A stretch of 64,000 nucleotides of DNA from Rhodospirillaceae bacterium bin65 (GTDB taxonomy: Bacteria > Pseudomonadota > Alphaproteobacteria > Bin65): assembly GCA_002238725.1 (NCBI GenBank), contig MPMX01000014.1, positions 16,683 to 80,682 of the forward strand. Direction: 5' to 3'. The first letter of the stretch is position 1. Every line of letters starts with the position of its first letter. This document shows, one piece after another, positions 41,778-50,018 of the stretch. The notes under the pieces are model-generated. The model ran no database searches. It was not told the origin of the DNA and saw only the letters and a list, made by a program, of their open reading frames with translations. The position numbers and the translations under genes were made by a program.

Positions 41778-41965
41778 CCCCTCGATACGGCCCCTGCGGG
41801 GCCTACTCGGGATGAGGGAATTTGGAATCGAGTTTCTGTCCTCACAACAACCCTCTCCACCCTCATCCCGAGTAGCCGCCGCAAGGCGGCGTATCGAGGG
41901 GCCTCATCCGGAGTCGGCGCGCTTGCGCGCCGTATCGGGGGCCTGCCCTGAGCCTGCCGGAGGGG
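41778..41965. repeat. Cluster of three REP-like repeats
   Basis: One forward CCTCGATACGG...ACTCGGGATGAGGG copy (41778-41818) and two inverted copies with GCCGCCGCAAGGCGGC and GCGCGCTTGCGCGC cores (about 41858-41900 and 41903-41942), then a GCCTGCCCTGAGCCTG copy. The 3' end of the YrdC-like gene runs into the last of them. Confidence 0.7.
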
Positions 41966-42632
41966 GCGGCAGGTCGATGCCGAAATGGCGATCGAGGATA
42001 TCGGCGATCAGCTCGTAGCAGGACCCGAAGCGGACGACCTCCAGGGTCATCACGTTGAGCAGGGTCGAGGACGCCTTGTAGAGGTGATATTTGCGCAGGC
42101 CGTGGTCGACGACGATGTCGGCGATGTTCACGATCTCGGGCTCGATATTCCCGACCCGGAACTTGGTGCCGGCCAGCGACAGGTTGGCCGACGAGCCGAA
42201 CAGCGGGTGTCCCTCCTCCCGGCTCAGGCGGCAGAGTTCCCGGTGGAACGGCCCGGCGTTGAGCAGCATGACGATGGTGCCGTCCTTCTGGCTCGCCTCG
42301 ATGGCCGGGCCGGACAGCTTCGTCAGCAGCGGATGGTCCATGCGCGCCGGGGCGACGGCGCCGAGCGGCAGGTCGTAGTCCTCCGTGATGCAGGCGACGA
42401 TTTCGGCCCCGCGCCGGTCGACGATGTGGATGTCCCGGTGGATCTCCCTGTCCGCCACCATGGCGTTGAGCTTTGACGGCGCGCGCCGCTTGGCGTCGAA
42501 GATCCGCTTCAGCGCTGCCGCGCTGCCGCCCAGCGCGGTGTAGCCGACATCCATCGGCAGGATGCCGACGCCGCCGGCCCGGATGACATCGAACGCCCGC
42601 CGCGCATCGCCGGCGATATCCGGTCTCGCCAT
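41904..42632 (-). CDS. YrdC/Sua5/YciO-family protein, paralogue A
   Basis: The 242-residue protein shows the YrdC fold: GGVGILPMDVGYTALGGSAAALKRIFDAKRRAPSKLNAMV in the N-terminal half and GHPLFGSSANLSLAGTKFRVG in the second. These segments correspond to the KxR and SxxN motifs of threonylcarbamoyl-AMP synthases. The sequence deviates from TsaC/Sua5 (KRRAPSK in place of KxRP), so a different carbamoylation or nucleotide-binding role is possible. The last 15-20 residues (QAPDTARKRADSG) are encoded by a dispersed repeat. The start at 42632 follows GAGGGGCGAAGAGAA. It is divergent from a second paralogue. Confidence 0.78.
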   Translation of the reverse strand: MARPDIAGDARRAFDVIRAGGVGILPMDVGYTALGGSAAALKRIFDAKRRAPSKLNAMVADREIHRDIHIVDRRGAEIVACITEDYDLPLGAVAPARMDHPLLTKLSGPAIEASQKDGTIVMLLNAGPFHRELCRLSREEGHPLFGSSANLSLAGTKFRVGNIEPEIVNIADIVVDHGLRKYHLYKASSTLLNVMTLEVVRFGSCYELIADILDRHFGIDLPPPPAGSGQAPDTARKRADSG

Positions 42633-42670
42633 TTCTCTTCGCCCCTCGCCTGAACCGATGCCGCAGCAAT

Positions 42671-42762
42671 CCCCGAAGCCGCCCCGAATGCAAGTCCCCG
42701 AATGCAAGCCCCCGAATGCAAGCCCCCGAACGCAAACCCCGAAAGCAAACCCCGAACGCAGA
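42671..42762. repeat. CCCCGAATGCAAG minisatellite between YrdC-like paralogues
   Basis: About seven imperfect tandem copies of a 13-14 bp unit (CCCCGAATGCAAGC, later CCCCGAACGCAAA) fill the divergent promoter region between 42632 and 42824. Confidence 0.85.
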
Positions 42763-42823
42763 CCTTGTGCAAATCGGCCGCGGTCCTATTCTGGCCGCCG
42801 CCTGAGGAGCAGGGGGGAGCAGC

Positions 42824-43519
42824 GTGTTCGAAGGCCGGCCCATCGCGGAAGACGCAGCGCGCATATTCGAGACCGTTGGCAGCGGCGGCGTCGCGATCTT
42901 TCCGGTCAGCGTCGGCTACGCCATCGTCGGGCACGAGGAAGAATCCGTCCAGCGCATGTACCGCGCCAAGGAGCGGCCGTTCAGCAAGCCCTGCGGCAAC
43001 TTCTGCGACTGGCAGCTCTTCACCGAGGCCGTCCGGATCCCGGACCGGGCGCGCGACGTCGTCAGCGCGGTGATCCACGACCACGACCTGCCCTTCTCCA
43101 TCGTCGCGCCGTTCGATGCGAACCACCCGGTGATCCGCAGCCTGCCGCCCTTCGCGCTGAAGAATGCGACGCTCGCCGGCACGATGGACATGCTGCTCAA
43201 CGCCGGCCCGCTGCACGACGAGATCGCGCGGCTGGCGCGGGAGAACGCCTATGCCGTCGTCGGCTCCTCGGCCAACCGGTCCGGCACCGGCAGCAAGTTC
43301 GTCTACGAGGATATCGAGGCGCAGGTGACGGCGGCGGCCGACATCGCCATCGACTACGGCCTGACGCCGTTCCACAACAAACGGGGGCTGGGCAGCTCGA
43401 TCGTCGACCTGATCTCCTGGGAAACCATCCGCGTCGGCGCCGCCTACGACCAGATCTGCGAAATTCTGCTCGAAGGCTTCGACATCGACCTGAAGGCCGT
43501 CACGGCCGCGAAAGGCTAG
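42824..43519 (+). CDS. YrdC/Sua5/YciO-family protein, paralogue B
   Basis: The 231-residue protein mirrors paralogue A: GSGGVAIFPVSVGYAIVGHEEESVQRMYRAKERPFSKPCGNFC, IHDHDLPFSIVAPFD, and YAVVGSSANRSGTGSKFVYED with the SSAN motif. KERPFSKP keeps the Lys-x-Arg-Pro pattern of TsaC better than paralogue A. The start is a GTG at 42824 with GGGGGGAGC upstream. Two head-to-head YrdC-like genes suggest duplication and divergence and perhaps joint function. Confidence 0.78.
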   Translation: MFEGRPIAEDAARIFETVGSGGVAIFPVSVGYAIVGHEEESVQRMYRAKERPFSKPCGNFCDWQLFTEAVRIPDRARDVVSAVIHDHDLPFSIVAPFDANHPVIRSLPPFALKNATLAGTMDMLLNAGPLHDEIARLARENAYAVVGSSANRSGTGSKFVYEDIEAQVTAAADIAIDYGLTPFHNKRGLGSSIVDLISWETIRVGAAYDQICEILLEGFDIDLKAVTAAKG

Positions 43520-43608
43520 AGGGCATCCTACCTTGAAACAATTTCGCACGGTTGCCATTGCCGTTCGATTCTATCAGATTACCGGATCGGCCCTCAAAGC
43601 GACACACC

Positions 43609-43824
43609 ATGGCCACAACCGCGATCGACACGCTGCGCTTCGCTCGCAAGCTCAAGCAGTCCGGCCTGCCGGACGAGCAGGCCGAAGCCATGGCCGCCGC
43701 GCTCGGAGAGGAGCTTACGGAACATCTCGCGACGAAAGCCGACTTGCGGCTGCTCCAGTGGATGGTCGGCTTCAATCTTGCGTTCTCCGCCGCCATTCTC
43801 TGGCGTATTATCGATCTTGCCTGA
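43609..43824 (+). CDS. Small DUF1640-like coiled-coil membrane protein
   Basis: The 71-residue protein reads MATTAIDTLRFARKLKQSGL, PDEQAEAMAAALGEELTEHLATKADL and a C-terminal transmembrane helix MVGFNLAFSAAILWRIIDLA. The arrangement, an amphipathic start, a helix ending in TKADL and a membrane anchor, is that of short DUF1640/CCDC90-like bacterial proteins. Function unknown. I start at the ATG at 43609; the in-frame upstream start at 43552 adds unconserved residues. Confidence 0.65.
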   Translation: MATTAIDTLRFARKLKQSGLPDEQAEAMAAALGEELTEHLATKADLRLLQWMVGFNLAFSAAILWRIIDLA

Positions 43825-43926
43825 TGCGGTGGGGCGGAGGGCCGGTTTTCCGAATGAACCGCCCGTGCCGCCGCCCGCTTCCGAACCCGAATGCCGGGAT
43901 GCGGCGCTCCTGAAGGACAGGGACCG

Positions 43927-44631
43927 ATGGACCGCGAACTGGACGACCTGCAAACCAAGCTGGAAGACGCCTTTGCCGCCGCGACGGCGCTGTACCGGGA
44001 GCGCGGTTTCCAGCGCCGCGTCGGCTTCGGCCGCAAGCCGGCGCTGATCAACGTCGACCTCGCCAACGCCTGGACCCGGCCGGGATACCCGTTCACCTGC
44101 GAGGGCATCGACGACCGGATCATTCCGGCGACCCGCCAGCTGATCGACGCCTGCCGCGCGAACGGCCATCCGGTGGTCTACACCACGGTCTGCTACCAGA
44201 ACCCGGACCCGGACGACCCGCGCACCGACATGGGCCTGTGGCACAAGAAGATCCCGATCGAGATCGCCGACCAGAAGAACGAGGACATCTGGGCCATCGA
44301 TAGCCGGATCGCGCCGATCGACGGCGAGCAGGTGATGATCAAGAAGCGGGCGAGCGCCTTCCACGGGACGTATCTCGCCGGCTGGCTGCGCGCCGCCGGG
44401 GTCGACACCATCCTGGTCACCGGCGTCACCGCCTCGGCCTGCGTGCGCGCCACGGTCACCGACGGGCTCGCCGAGGGCTTCCGCCCGATCGCCGTGCGCG
44501 AGGCCATCGGCGACCGGATTCCCGGCGCGACGGAATGGAACCTGTTCGACATCGACGCCAAATTCGGCGACGTCGAGCCGCTGGAGGCGTGCGTGGCCTA
44601 TCTCAACTCGGTGAATTTCAGGAACGATTGA
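43927..44631 (+). CDS. Isochorismatase-family hydrolase (N-carbamoylsarcosine amidase-like)
   Basis: The 234-residue protein has ALINVDLANAWTRPGYPFTCEG (catalytic Asp), MIKKRASAFHGTYLAGWLRA (catalytic Lys) and VTGVTASACVRATVTDGLAEGF (nucleophilic Cys). Its length, with a 25-residue N-terminal helix, fits N-carbamoylsarcosine amidohydrolases better than nicotinamidases. AGGACAGGG precedes the ATG at 43927. It is convergent with the hydantoinase operon. Confidence 0.85.
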   Translation: MDRELDDLQTKLEDAFAAATALYRERGFQRRVGFGRKPALINVDLANAWTRPGYPFTCEGIDDRIIPATRQLIDACRANGHPVVYTTVCYQNPDPDDPRTDMGLWHKKIPIEIADQKNEDIWAIDSRIAPIDGEQVMIKKRASAFHGTYLAGWLRAAGVDTILVTGVTASACVRATVTDGLAEGFRPIAVREAIGDRIPGATEWNLFDIDAKFGDVEPLEACVAYLNSVNFRND

Positions 44632-44664
44632 GGAAGCGCGGGGGCTCTATTCGCTACCCTTGCT

Positions 44665-44812
44665 CGTCATTTCGACCGGAGCGGCGAAGCCGTGGAGTGG
44701 AGAAATCCGGCTGGCGACGGGCACCGGCTGCGTGCAACGCGTCGGCGTCGGCGGAGCGCCGGGTAGATTTCTCCACTTCGCCGCCCGTTGGGCGGCTTCG
44801 GTCGAAATGACG
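44665..44812. repeat. MITE-like inverted-repeat element
   Basis: The ends CGTCATTTCGACCG (44665-44678) and CGGTCGAAATGACG (44799-44812) are perfect 14-bp inverted repeats, and the inside (GAAATCC / TTTCTCCAC...) continues to pair partly. There is no coding capacity. A relative lies at 57824-57984. Confidence 0.65.
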
Positions 44813-44846
44813 GGCGGAGGGTACGGCACGAGCGAGCTAACGCCCC

Positions 44847-46742
44847 CTACTCCGCGGCCTGCTGCAATGGCTGGGCCTGCATCCATTTCTGGAACACGGG
44901 CTGGCGTGGCGGGTCGAGGGTGGTGTCGGCCTTGCAGCGGGCCTTGAGTTCCTCGACCGTGCCGCCGGTGTTGAACAGGGCGACATCGCCGCGCTCGGCG
45001 GCCATGCGGCTGCGCAGGGTTTCGGTCTCGCGCGCGTTCACGCCCAGGTCGTCATTCAACACCACGCCGTAGCGCCGGGCGCCGTCGCGCGTGACCAGGC
45101 CGCGCCGCGCGTCAAGCGCCACTTGCTCGGCGTCGCGCTCCAGCGGGTCGCCCCAGCCGCCGCCGCCCCAGGTGTTGAAGTAGAGCGTGTCGCCGGGCTC
45201 GACATGGACGCGGTCGCACTTTGATTCCATCCATTGTTCGGAACCGTCGGCGCGCACCATCAGCTTGTCGCTGCGCTGGCCGGGCAGGCCGCCGCTGACG
45301 CCCCAGGGATGGGTCAGCCAGCGATCGTCATGGATCGAGATTTCGCCCGTCTCGAGGAACTGGTAGCCCATGGAGAGGCCGTTGCCGCCCCGGTGCAGGC
45401 CGGGCCCGCCGCTGTCGGCGATGGTCTCGTATTTCACGATGCGCAGCGGGAAATAGGCCTCGAGGAACTCGTTCGGCACGTTGGTGAAGGACGGCCACAG
45501 GGAATGGCCGTCCGGCCCGTCGCCCGCCGGCCGGCCCGGCACGCCGCCGAAGCCGATCTGGTAGAGCTGGTACCACTCGCCGCTCTTGTCGTAGCCCGAA
45601 TACATGAAGTGCGGGCTGTCGGAGAAGCCGGCGGCGCACAGGGCGTCCGGCGAACCCTGGCCGAGCAGGCCGCTCATGATGTCGAAGATGCGCGCCAGCA
45701 TGTGGGTGCGCGAACTGAGCGCGGCCGGGCGGATCGGCTTCAGGATGGTGCCACGCGGAATCCGCACGTCGACCAAGTCGTAGAAACCGTCGTTGAACAG
45801 GATCTGCGGATCGAAAATGTTGATGAAGAAGGAGCCGAGGAACATCTTGAACATCTCCTCGTTGAGGAGAAAGTTCACCGAACTGATCGACTGGGGATCG
45901 GTGCCCTCGAAATCGAAGAACACCTTCTCGCCCTCGCGCCACATGGTGCAGGCGATCTTGTACGGCCCCATGCCGAGGCCGTCGTCATCGATGAAGTCCT
46001 CGAAATACTGGCGCGATTCCGGGATCACCATCTTGAGGATCGCGCTCATCGCCCGCTTGTTGCGGTCGAGCATCTCGTCCATCGCCGCGGCCAGCTCGTC
46101 GACGCCGAAGCGCTCGGCCATTTCGTGCACGCGGCGCTCGGCGAGGCGCAGGGCGGCGACGACGGCGTTGAAGTCCGAGCGGTTCCAGTGCGGCAGGCGG
46201 CAGTTGCGCAGGATGAGTTCGAGGATCTCCTCGTTCAGCTTGCCGTTGCGATAGATCTTGACCGGCGGGATCTGGATGCCTTCCTCGAAGATCTGCGCCG
46301 CATCGGTCGGCAGGCTGCCCGGCACCTTGCCGCCGATATCCGTCATGTGGCCGAACATGGCGGCCCAGGCGACGATCCGGCCGTCGATGTAGATCGGCAT
46401 CATGGTCAGCCAGTCGTTGAGATGGCTGATCGCGCCGTTGCAGGAATAGGGATCGTTGGTCAGGAAGACGTCGCCTTCCTCGATCTCGCCGTCGTAACCC
46501 TGCTGGAAACCCCAGAAGAAGGAGCCGAACTGGCCGACGACCATCTTGCCGTCGGCGTTGGCGATCATCGGGAAGGCGTCGTGCTGCTCTCGGATGCCGG
46601 GCGACATGGCGGTGCGGAACAGCACGGCGTCCATCTCCGTGCGCGCGTTGCGCATGGCGTTCTCGATGATGTCGAGGGTGACGGGATCGACATCGACCTT
46701 CTTGAACGGGGCGGTGTTGGTCTGGATAAGACGGGCTGGCAT
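44847..46742 (-). CDS. Hydantoinase/oxoprolinase subunit B (HyuB)
   Basis: The 631-residue protein has the HyuB pattern: VDPVTLDIIENAMRNARTEMDAVLFRTAMSPGIREQHDAFPMI, FGSFFWGFQQGYDGEIEEGDVFLTNDPYSCNGAISHLNDW, MFGHMTDIGGKVPGS, ADSGGPGLHRGGNGLSMGYQF and NTWGGGGWGDPLERDAEQV. With HyuA it hydrolyses hydantoins or N-methylhydantoin in an ATP-dependent manner, or carboxylates ketones in related complexes. It starts 14 bp after the hyuA stop. Confidence 0.88.
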   Translation of the reverse strand: MPARLIQTNTAPFKKVDVDPVTLDIIENAMRNARTEMDAVLFRTAMSPGIREQHDAFPMIANADGKMVVGQFGSFFWGFQQGYDGEIEEGDVFLTNDPYSCNGAISHLNDWLTMMPIYIDGRIVAWAAMFGHMTDIGGKVPGSLPTDAAQIFEEGIQIPPVKIYRNGKLNEEILELILRNCRLPHWNRSDFNAVVAALRLAERRVHEMAERFGVDELAAAMDEMLDRNKRAMSAILKMVIPESRQYFEDFIDDDGLGMGPYKIACTMWREGEKVFFDFEGTDPQSISSVNFLLNEEMFKMFLGSFFINIFDPQILFNDGFYDLVDVRIPRGTILKPIRPAALSSRTHMLARIFDIMSGLLGQGSPDALCAAGFSDSPHFMYSGYDKSGEWYQLYQIGFGGVPGRPAGDGPDGHSLWPSFTNVPNEFLEAYFPLRIVKYETIADSGGPGLHRGGNGLSMGYQFLETGEISIHDDRWLTHPWGVSGGLPGQRSDKLMVRADGSEQWMESKCDRVHVEPGDTLYFNTWGGGGWGDPLERDAEQVALDARRGLVTRDGARRYGVVLNDDLGVNARETETLRSRMAAERGDVALFNTGGTVEELKARCKADTTLDPPRQPVFQKWMQAQPLQQAAE

Positions 46743-46756
46743 GGCTGATCTCCTCC

Positions 46757-49192
46757 CTATCGGCCGTTCATCGGGCGGATCAGGATGTTGCCGACCTCGT
46801 CCACGGCGCCGGTGTGGCCGTTCAGGATCAGGGTGGTCGAATCCATCTCGGTGACGATGGCCGGCCCGGCGATGCGGTCGCCGGCCTTGAGCAGGGCGCG
46901 GTCGTAGATTTGCGCCGGGTGCTCGCGGCCCTCGATATAGACCTGGGTCTGCTCGCGGACGGCGCCGGACGGGTCGCCGGTGCCCTGGGGCAGTTCCTGG
47001 GCGCTCGCCGCGCTCTCCCTGCCCTGCACCAGGGCGCGCAGATTGTACGATTCGTGCATCGTGTCGAGCCGGAAGGTGAAGAGCTGCTCGTGCAGCTCGT
47101 CGAAGCGGCTCGCCACGTCGCGCAGGCCGCCCTGGGCGAATTCCTCCGGGGTGACATCGACGGTGAGCTGCATGCCCTGGCCGTGGTAGCGCAGGTCGAT
47201 CTGGTACAGCGTCGTCTGCTCGTTGCGCGGCACGCCCTCGGCATTGAGCGCCTCGGCTGCCTGCCGGGCCAGCGCCTCCAGAGCCTCGGCAACCTCGGCG
47301 TCCGTCGTCTCGTCGAAGCGGCGCACGAAGGTGCGGGAGGCCTCGTCGCGCACCCGCGTGGTCGCATCGCCATAGGCGCACAGCACGCCCGGCCCCGGCG
47401 GGATAATGACCGGCCAGGAATTCATCAGCCGGCTGAGCGCATTGGCGTGCAGCGGGCCGGCGCCGCCGAACCCGATCAGGGCAAAATCGCGCGGGTCGAA
47501 GCCCTGCTCGACCGAGACCAGCCGCAGGGCGCCGAACATGTTCTCGTTGACAATGTTGACGATGCCTTCGGCCGCGGCCTTGAGCGGCAGGTCCATCGCC
47601 TTGGCGACCTTGCCGACCGCTGCCTCGGCGGCCCGGTAATCGAGCTGCATTTCGCCGCCGAGCCGCGCGCCGGACGGCAGATAACCGAGCACGACATTGG
47701 CGTCGGTCACGGTCGGCTCGTCGCCGCCCCGGCCGTAGGCGGCAGGCCCCGGCTCGGCCCCGGCGCTCTGCGGGCCGACGCGCAACGCCTTCGTGAGTTC
47801 CGGCACATAGGCGATGGAGCCGCCGCCGGCGCCGACCGTACGGACATCGACGGAGGATGCCCGCACCGTCACGTCGCCGACCCGGGTTTCGCGCCGTGTC
47901 TGGGCGACGCCCTTCTGGATCAGCGCCACATCGGTCGAGGTGCCGCCCATGTCGAAGGTCAGCAGATTGTCGTAGCCGGCCTGCCGGGCCATCCAGATGG
48001 CGCCGGAAACGCCGCCGGCCGGGCCGCTCATCAGCAAGTTGACCGGGGTCGCTTTGGCGGCGTCCGCGCTCGCCAGGCCGCCATCGGAGCGCAGGATGTG
48101 CAGTTGCACGCCGTTCATGCGCCGGTCGAGTTCGGCGTTGAGACTCTTGATATAGCGGGAGACGACCGGGCGGATGTAGGAGTTCACGACCGTCGTCTCG
48201 GTCCGCTCGTATTCGTACATTTCCGGCACGACTTCGGAAGAAAGCGAAATCGGCACGCCGGGCAGGATCTCTTCGGCGATGCGCCGGACGCGCTGTTCGT
48301 GGACGCCGCTGGCATAGGCGTTCATCAGCGAAACGGTCAGCGCCTCGATGCCCTCGCCGGCCAGTTTCTGCAATTCGCGCCTGAGCGCATCCTCGTTCAG
48401 CGGCTCGACGATCTCGCCCTTCGCGCCGACCCGTTCGTCGGCCTCGACCGTCAGCTCGAGCGGCGCCAGCGGATCGGCCTTGTTGAAGATCACCCAGCCG
48501 CCGAGGCCGCCCGGCACATAGGAGCGCGCGATCTGGAGGGTCTGCTTGTAGCCCTTGGTCGTCACCAGGCCGACCCGGGCGCCGCTGTGGGTCAGGATCG
48601 TGTTGGTGGCGACCGTCGTGCCGTGCATTACCGCGCCGATATCGGTCGGCTCGATCCCGGCATAACCGCAGATCCGCTCGATGCCGTGCAGCACGCCCTG
48701 CGCCGAATCCTGCGGCGTCGACGGCACCTTGGCGGTCCAGGCGTGCCCGGTTTCCTCTTCGATCAGCAGCAGGTCGGTAAAGGTGCCGCCGACATCGACG
48801 CCGAGCCGGTAGCCGCCGCCGGTAGTTACGCGCCGGCGCGGCCGCGCCATCGGGGCCGGCCGCCGGGCCGCAACGGCGCTGTCGGAAAGCGAGCGGGCCT
48901 CGCGCGGTTCGATCGCAGCCGCGTCGCCGTTGCCCCGGCCCGTATCGCGGGCGGTCTCCGGAACCGGCTCGCGGGCCGGCGCCGCAGGCGCACGCGCTTC
49001 CATGCCGCCGTTCGTGCGGGCGGCAGGCGTGGGCGCCGATGGCGGAGTGCCCGGAGCGGACGGCGTCGCAGGCCGGGCGGGTTCAGGGGCGCGGGCGGCG
49101 GCATCGCCGTTGCCCAGTTTTTCGATCTGGTCGTGCAGATCGGCCAGTTTGCTGTCGAACCAACTGGTCAGATCGCTATCTGAACTGCTCAT
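46757..49192 (-). CDS. Hydantoinase/oxoprolinase subunit A (HyuA) with long N-terminal extension
   Basis: Residues 128-811 are a standard HyuA: LGVDVGGTFTDLLLIEEETG (ATP-binding, 130-149), MHGTTVATNTILTHSGARVGLVTTKG, MSGPAGGVSGAIWMARQAGYDNLLTFDMGGTSTDVALI and VRTVGAGGGSIAYV. The first 127 residues are unusual: a short acidic/amphipathic helix (SWFDSKLADLHDQIEKLGNG) and then an Ala/Pro-rich, low-complexity stretch that is probably disordered. A later start near the glycine-rich motif is possible, but coding bias continues through the extension. It lies between the isochorismatase-like gene and hyuB in one operon. Confidence 0.87.
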   Translation of the reverse strand: MSSSDSDLTSWFDSKLADLHDQIEKLGNGDAAARAPEPARPATPSAPGTPPSAPTPAARTNGGMEARAPAAPAREPVPETARDTGRGNGDAAAIEPREARSLSDSAVAARRPAPMARPRRRVTTGGGYRLGVDVGGTFTDLLLIEEETGHAWTAKVPSTPQDSAQGVLHGIERICGYAGIEPTDIGAVMHGTTVATNTILTHSGARVGLVTTKGYKQTLQIARSYVPGGLGGWVIFNKADPLAPLELTVEADERVGAKGEIVEPLNEDALRRELQKLAGEGIEALTVSLMNAYASGVHEQRVRRIAEEILPGVPISLSSEVVPEMYEYERTETTVVNSYIRPVVSRYIKSLNAELDRRMNGVQLHILRSDGGLASADAAKATPVNLLMSGPAGGVSGAIWMARQAGYDNLLTFDMGGTSTDVALIQKGVAQTRRETRVGDVTVRASSVDVRTVGAGGGSIAYVPELTKALRVGPQSAGAEPGPAAYGRGGDEPTVTDANVVLGYLPSGARLGGEMQLDYRAAEAAVGKVAKAMDLPLKAAAEGIVNIVNENMFGALRLVSVEQGFDPRDFALIGFGGAGPLHANALSRLMNSWPVIIPPGPGVLCAYGDATTRVRDEASRTFVRRFDETTDAEVAEALEALARQAAEALNAEGVPRNEQTTLYQIDLRYHGQGMQLTVDVTPEEFAQGGLRDVASRFDELHEQLFTFRLDTMHESYNLRALVQGRESAASAQELPQGTGDPSGAVREQTQVYIEGREHPAQIYDRALLKAGDRIAGPAIVTEMDSTTLILNGHTGAVDEVGNILIRPMNGR

Positions 49193-49216
49193 CGGGCGTC
49201 TCTCGTATTTCGTCGG

Positions 49217-49867
49217 CTAGTGGCGGTTGCGGCCGCGCCAGTCTTCCAGCCAGTCGATGACCGCGTCAGCGGCCGTAATATCACAATAGCGCCGGCCGAT
49301 ATCGCGGAGATTATCGCGGTGCGGCCCCTCGTGATGATCGCCGACGCAATCCTCCGGGACGACGGTGCGGTAGCCCCACTGGAAACTGTCGACCGCCGAG
49401 GCGCGCACGCAGCCGCTTGTCACGCAGCCGGTGACGATCACGGTATCGACCTGTTCTTTGGAGAAGAAGGAAACCAGCGGCGTCTGGAAGAAGATCGACG
49501 CGCCGGATTTGCAGAAGGCGACATCGTAGCCGGGATCGTGGATCCGCGGATCGAGCTGCGTCGCGGGATGGCCGTGCACCAGGTCTTCGATCACGGCCTG
49601 CACTTTCCAGTATGGACGGTCCCGGCCCGTCTTCGAATAGGCGGTATAACAGGAGGCGACTGGCACATCCGCCCGGCGCGCCACCTCCAGCAGCCGCGCC
49701 GTGTTGCCGACCGCGCGTTCGATCAGCGGCGCGCCGCCCAGCGCATACTGTGCTTCGGTAAAGGCGGTCTGGAAATCGACGACGATTATGCCCGGCCGGT
49801 CGCCGTAGCCGATCCCGGCCGCGCCATAGGTCCGTTCAATGTAGGTTTCCGTCGAATTGTCAGTCAT
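49217..49867 (-). CDS. Isochorismatase-family hydrolase, first gene of the hydantoinase operon
   Basis: The 216-residue protein has GIIVVDFQTAFTEAQYALGG (catalytic Asp), DVAFCKSGASIFFQTPLVSFF (Lys) and VIVTGCVTSGCVRASAVDSFQWGYRTVVPEDCVGD (nucleophilic Cys in TSGCVR). This matches N-carbamoylsarcosine amidases. Followed within 24 bp by hyuA and hyuB, it suggests a route from (N-methyl)hydantoin to an N-carbamoyl amino acid and its hydrolysis. The ATG at 49867 (MTDNSTETYIERTYG) is chosen over the in-frame start at 49948. Confidence 0.85.
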   Translation of the reverse strand: MTDNSTETYIERTYGAAGIGYGDRPGIIVVDFQTAFTEAQYALGGAPLIERAVGNTARLLEVARRADVPVASCYTAYSKTGRDRPYWKVQAVIEDLVHGHPATQLDPRIHDPGYDVAFCKSGASIFFQTPLVSFFSKEQVDTVIVTGCVTSGCVRASAVDSFQWGYRTVVPEDCVGDHHEGPHRDNLRDIGRRYCDITAADAVIDWLEDWRGRNRH

Positions 49868-50018
49868 GGCCGACAGCAAAACAGATTCCGGGGCCTGAGT
49901 CCAAACCGTTGAACGCCCGATCCGATCCCGACCTATCCGGTTTGGCATTCGCTGCCGAACAGGCTAACGTCCCGCCGGCGGACCGGATGGCCGGCCGCTC
50001 TTCCGACCCGGATTATCG

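Noticed and set aside
42671..42762. CRISPR or coding repeat
   Set aside because: Units of 13-14 bp follow each other without spacers; the frames across it are not conserved. It is a minisatellite.
46814..49183. Forward frame of 789 residues opposite hyuA
   Set aside because: Shadow frame; hyuA has complete motifs on the other strand.
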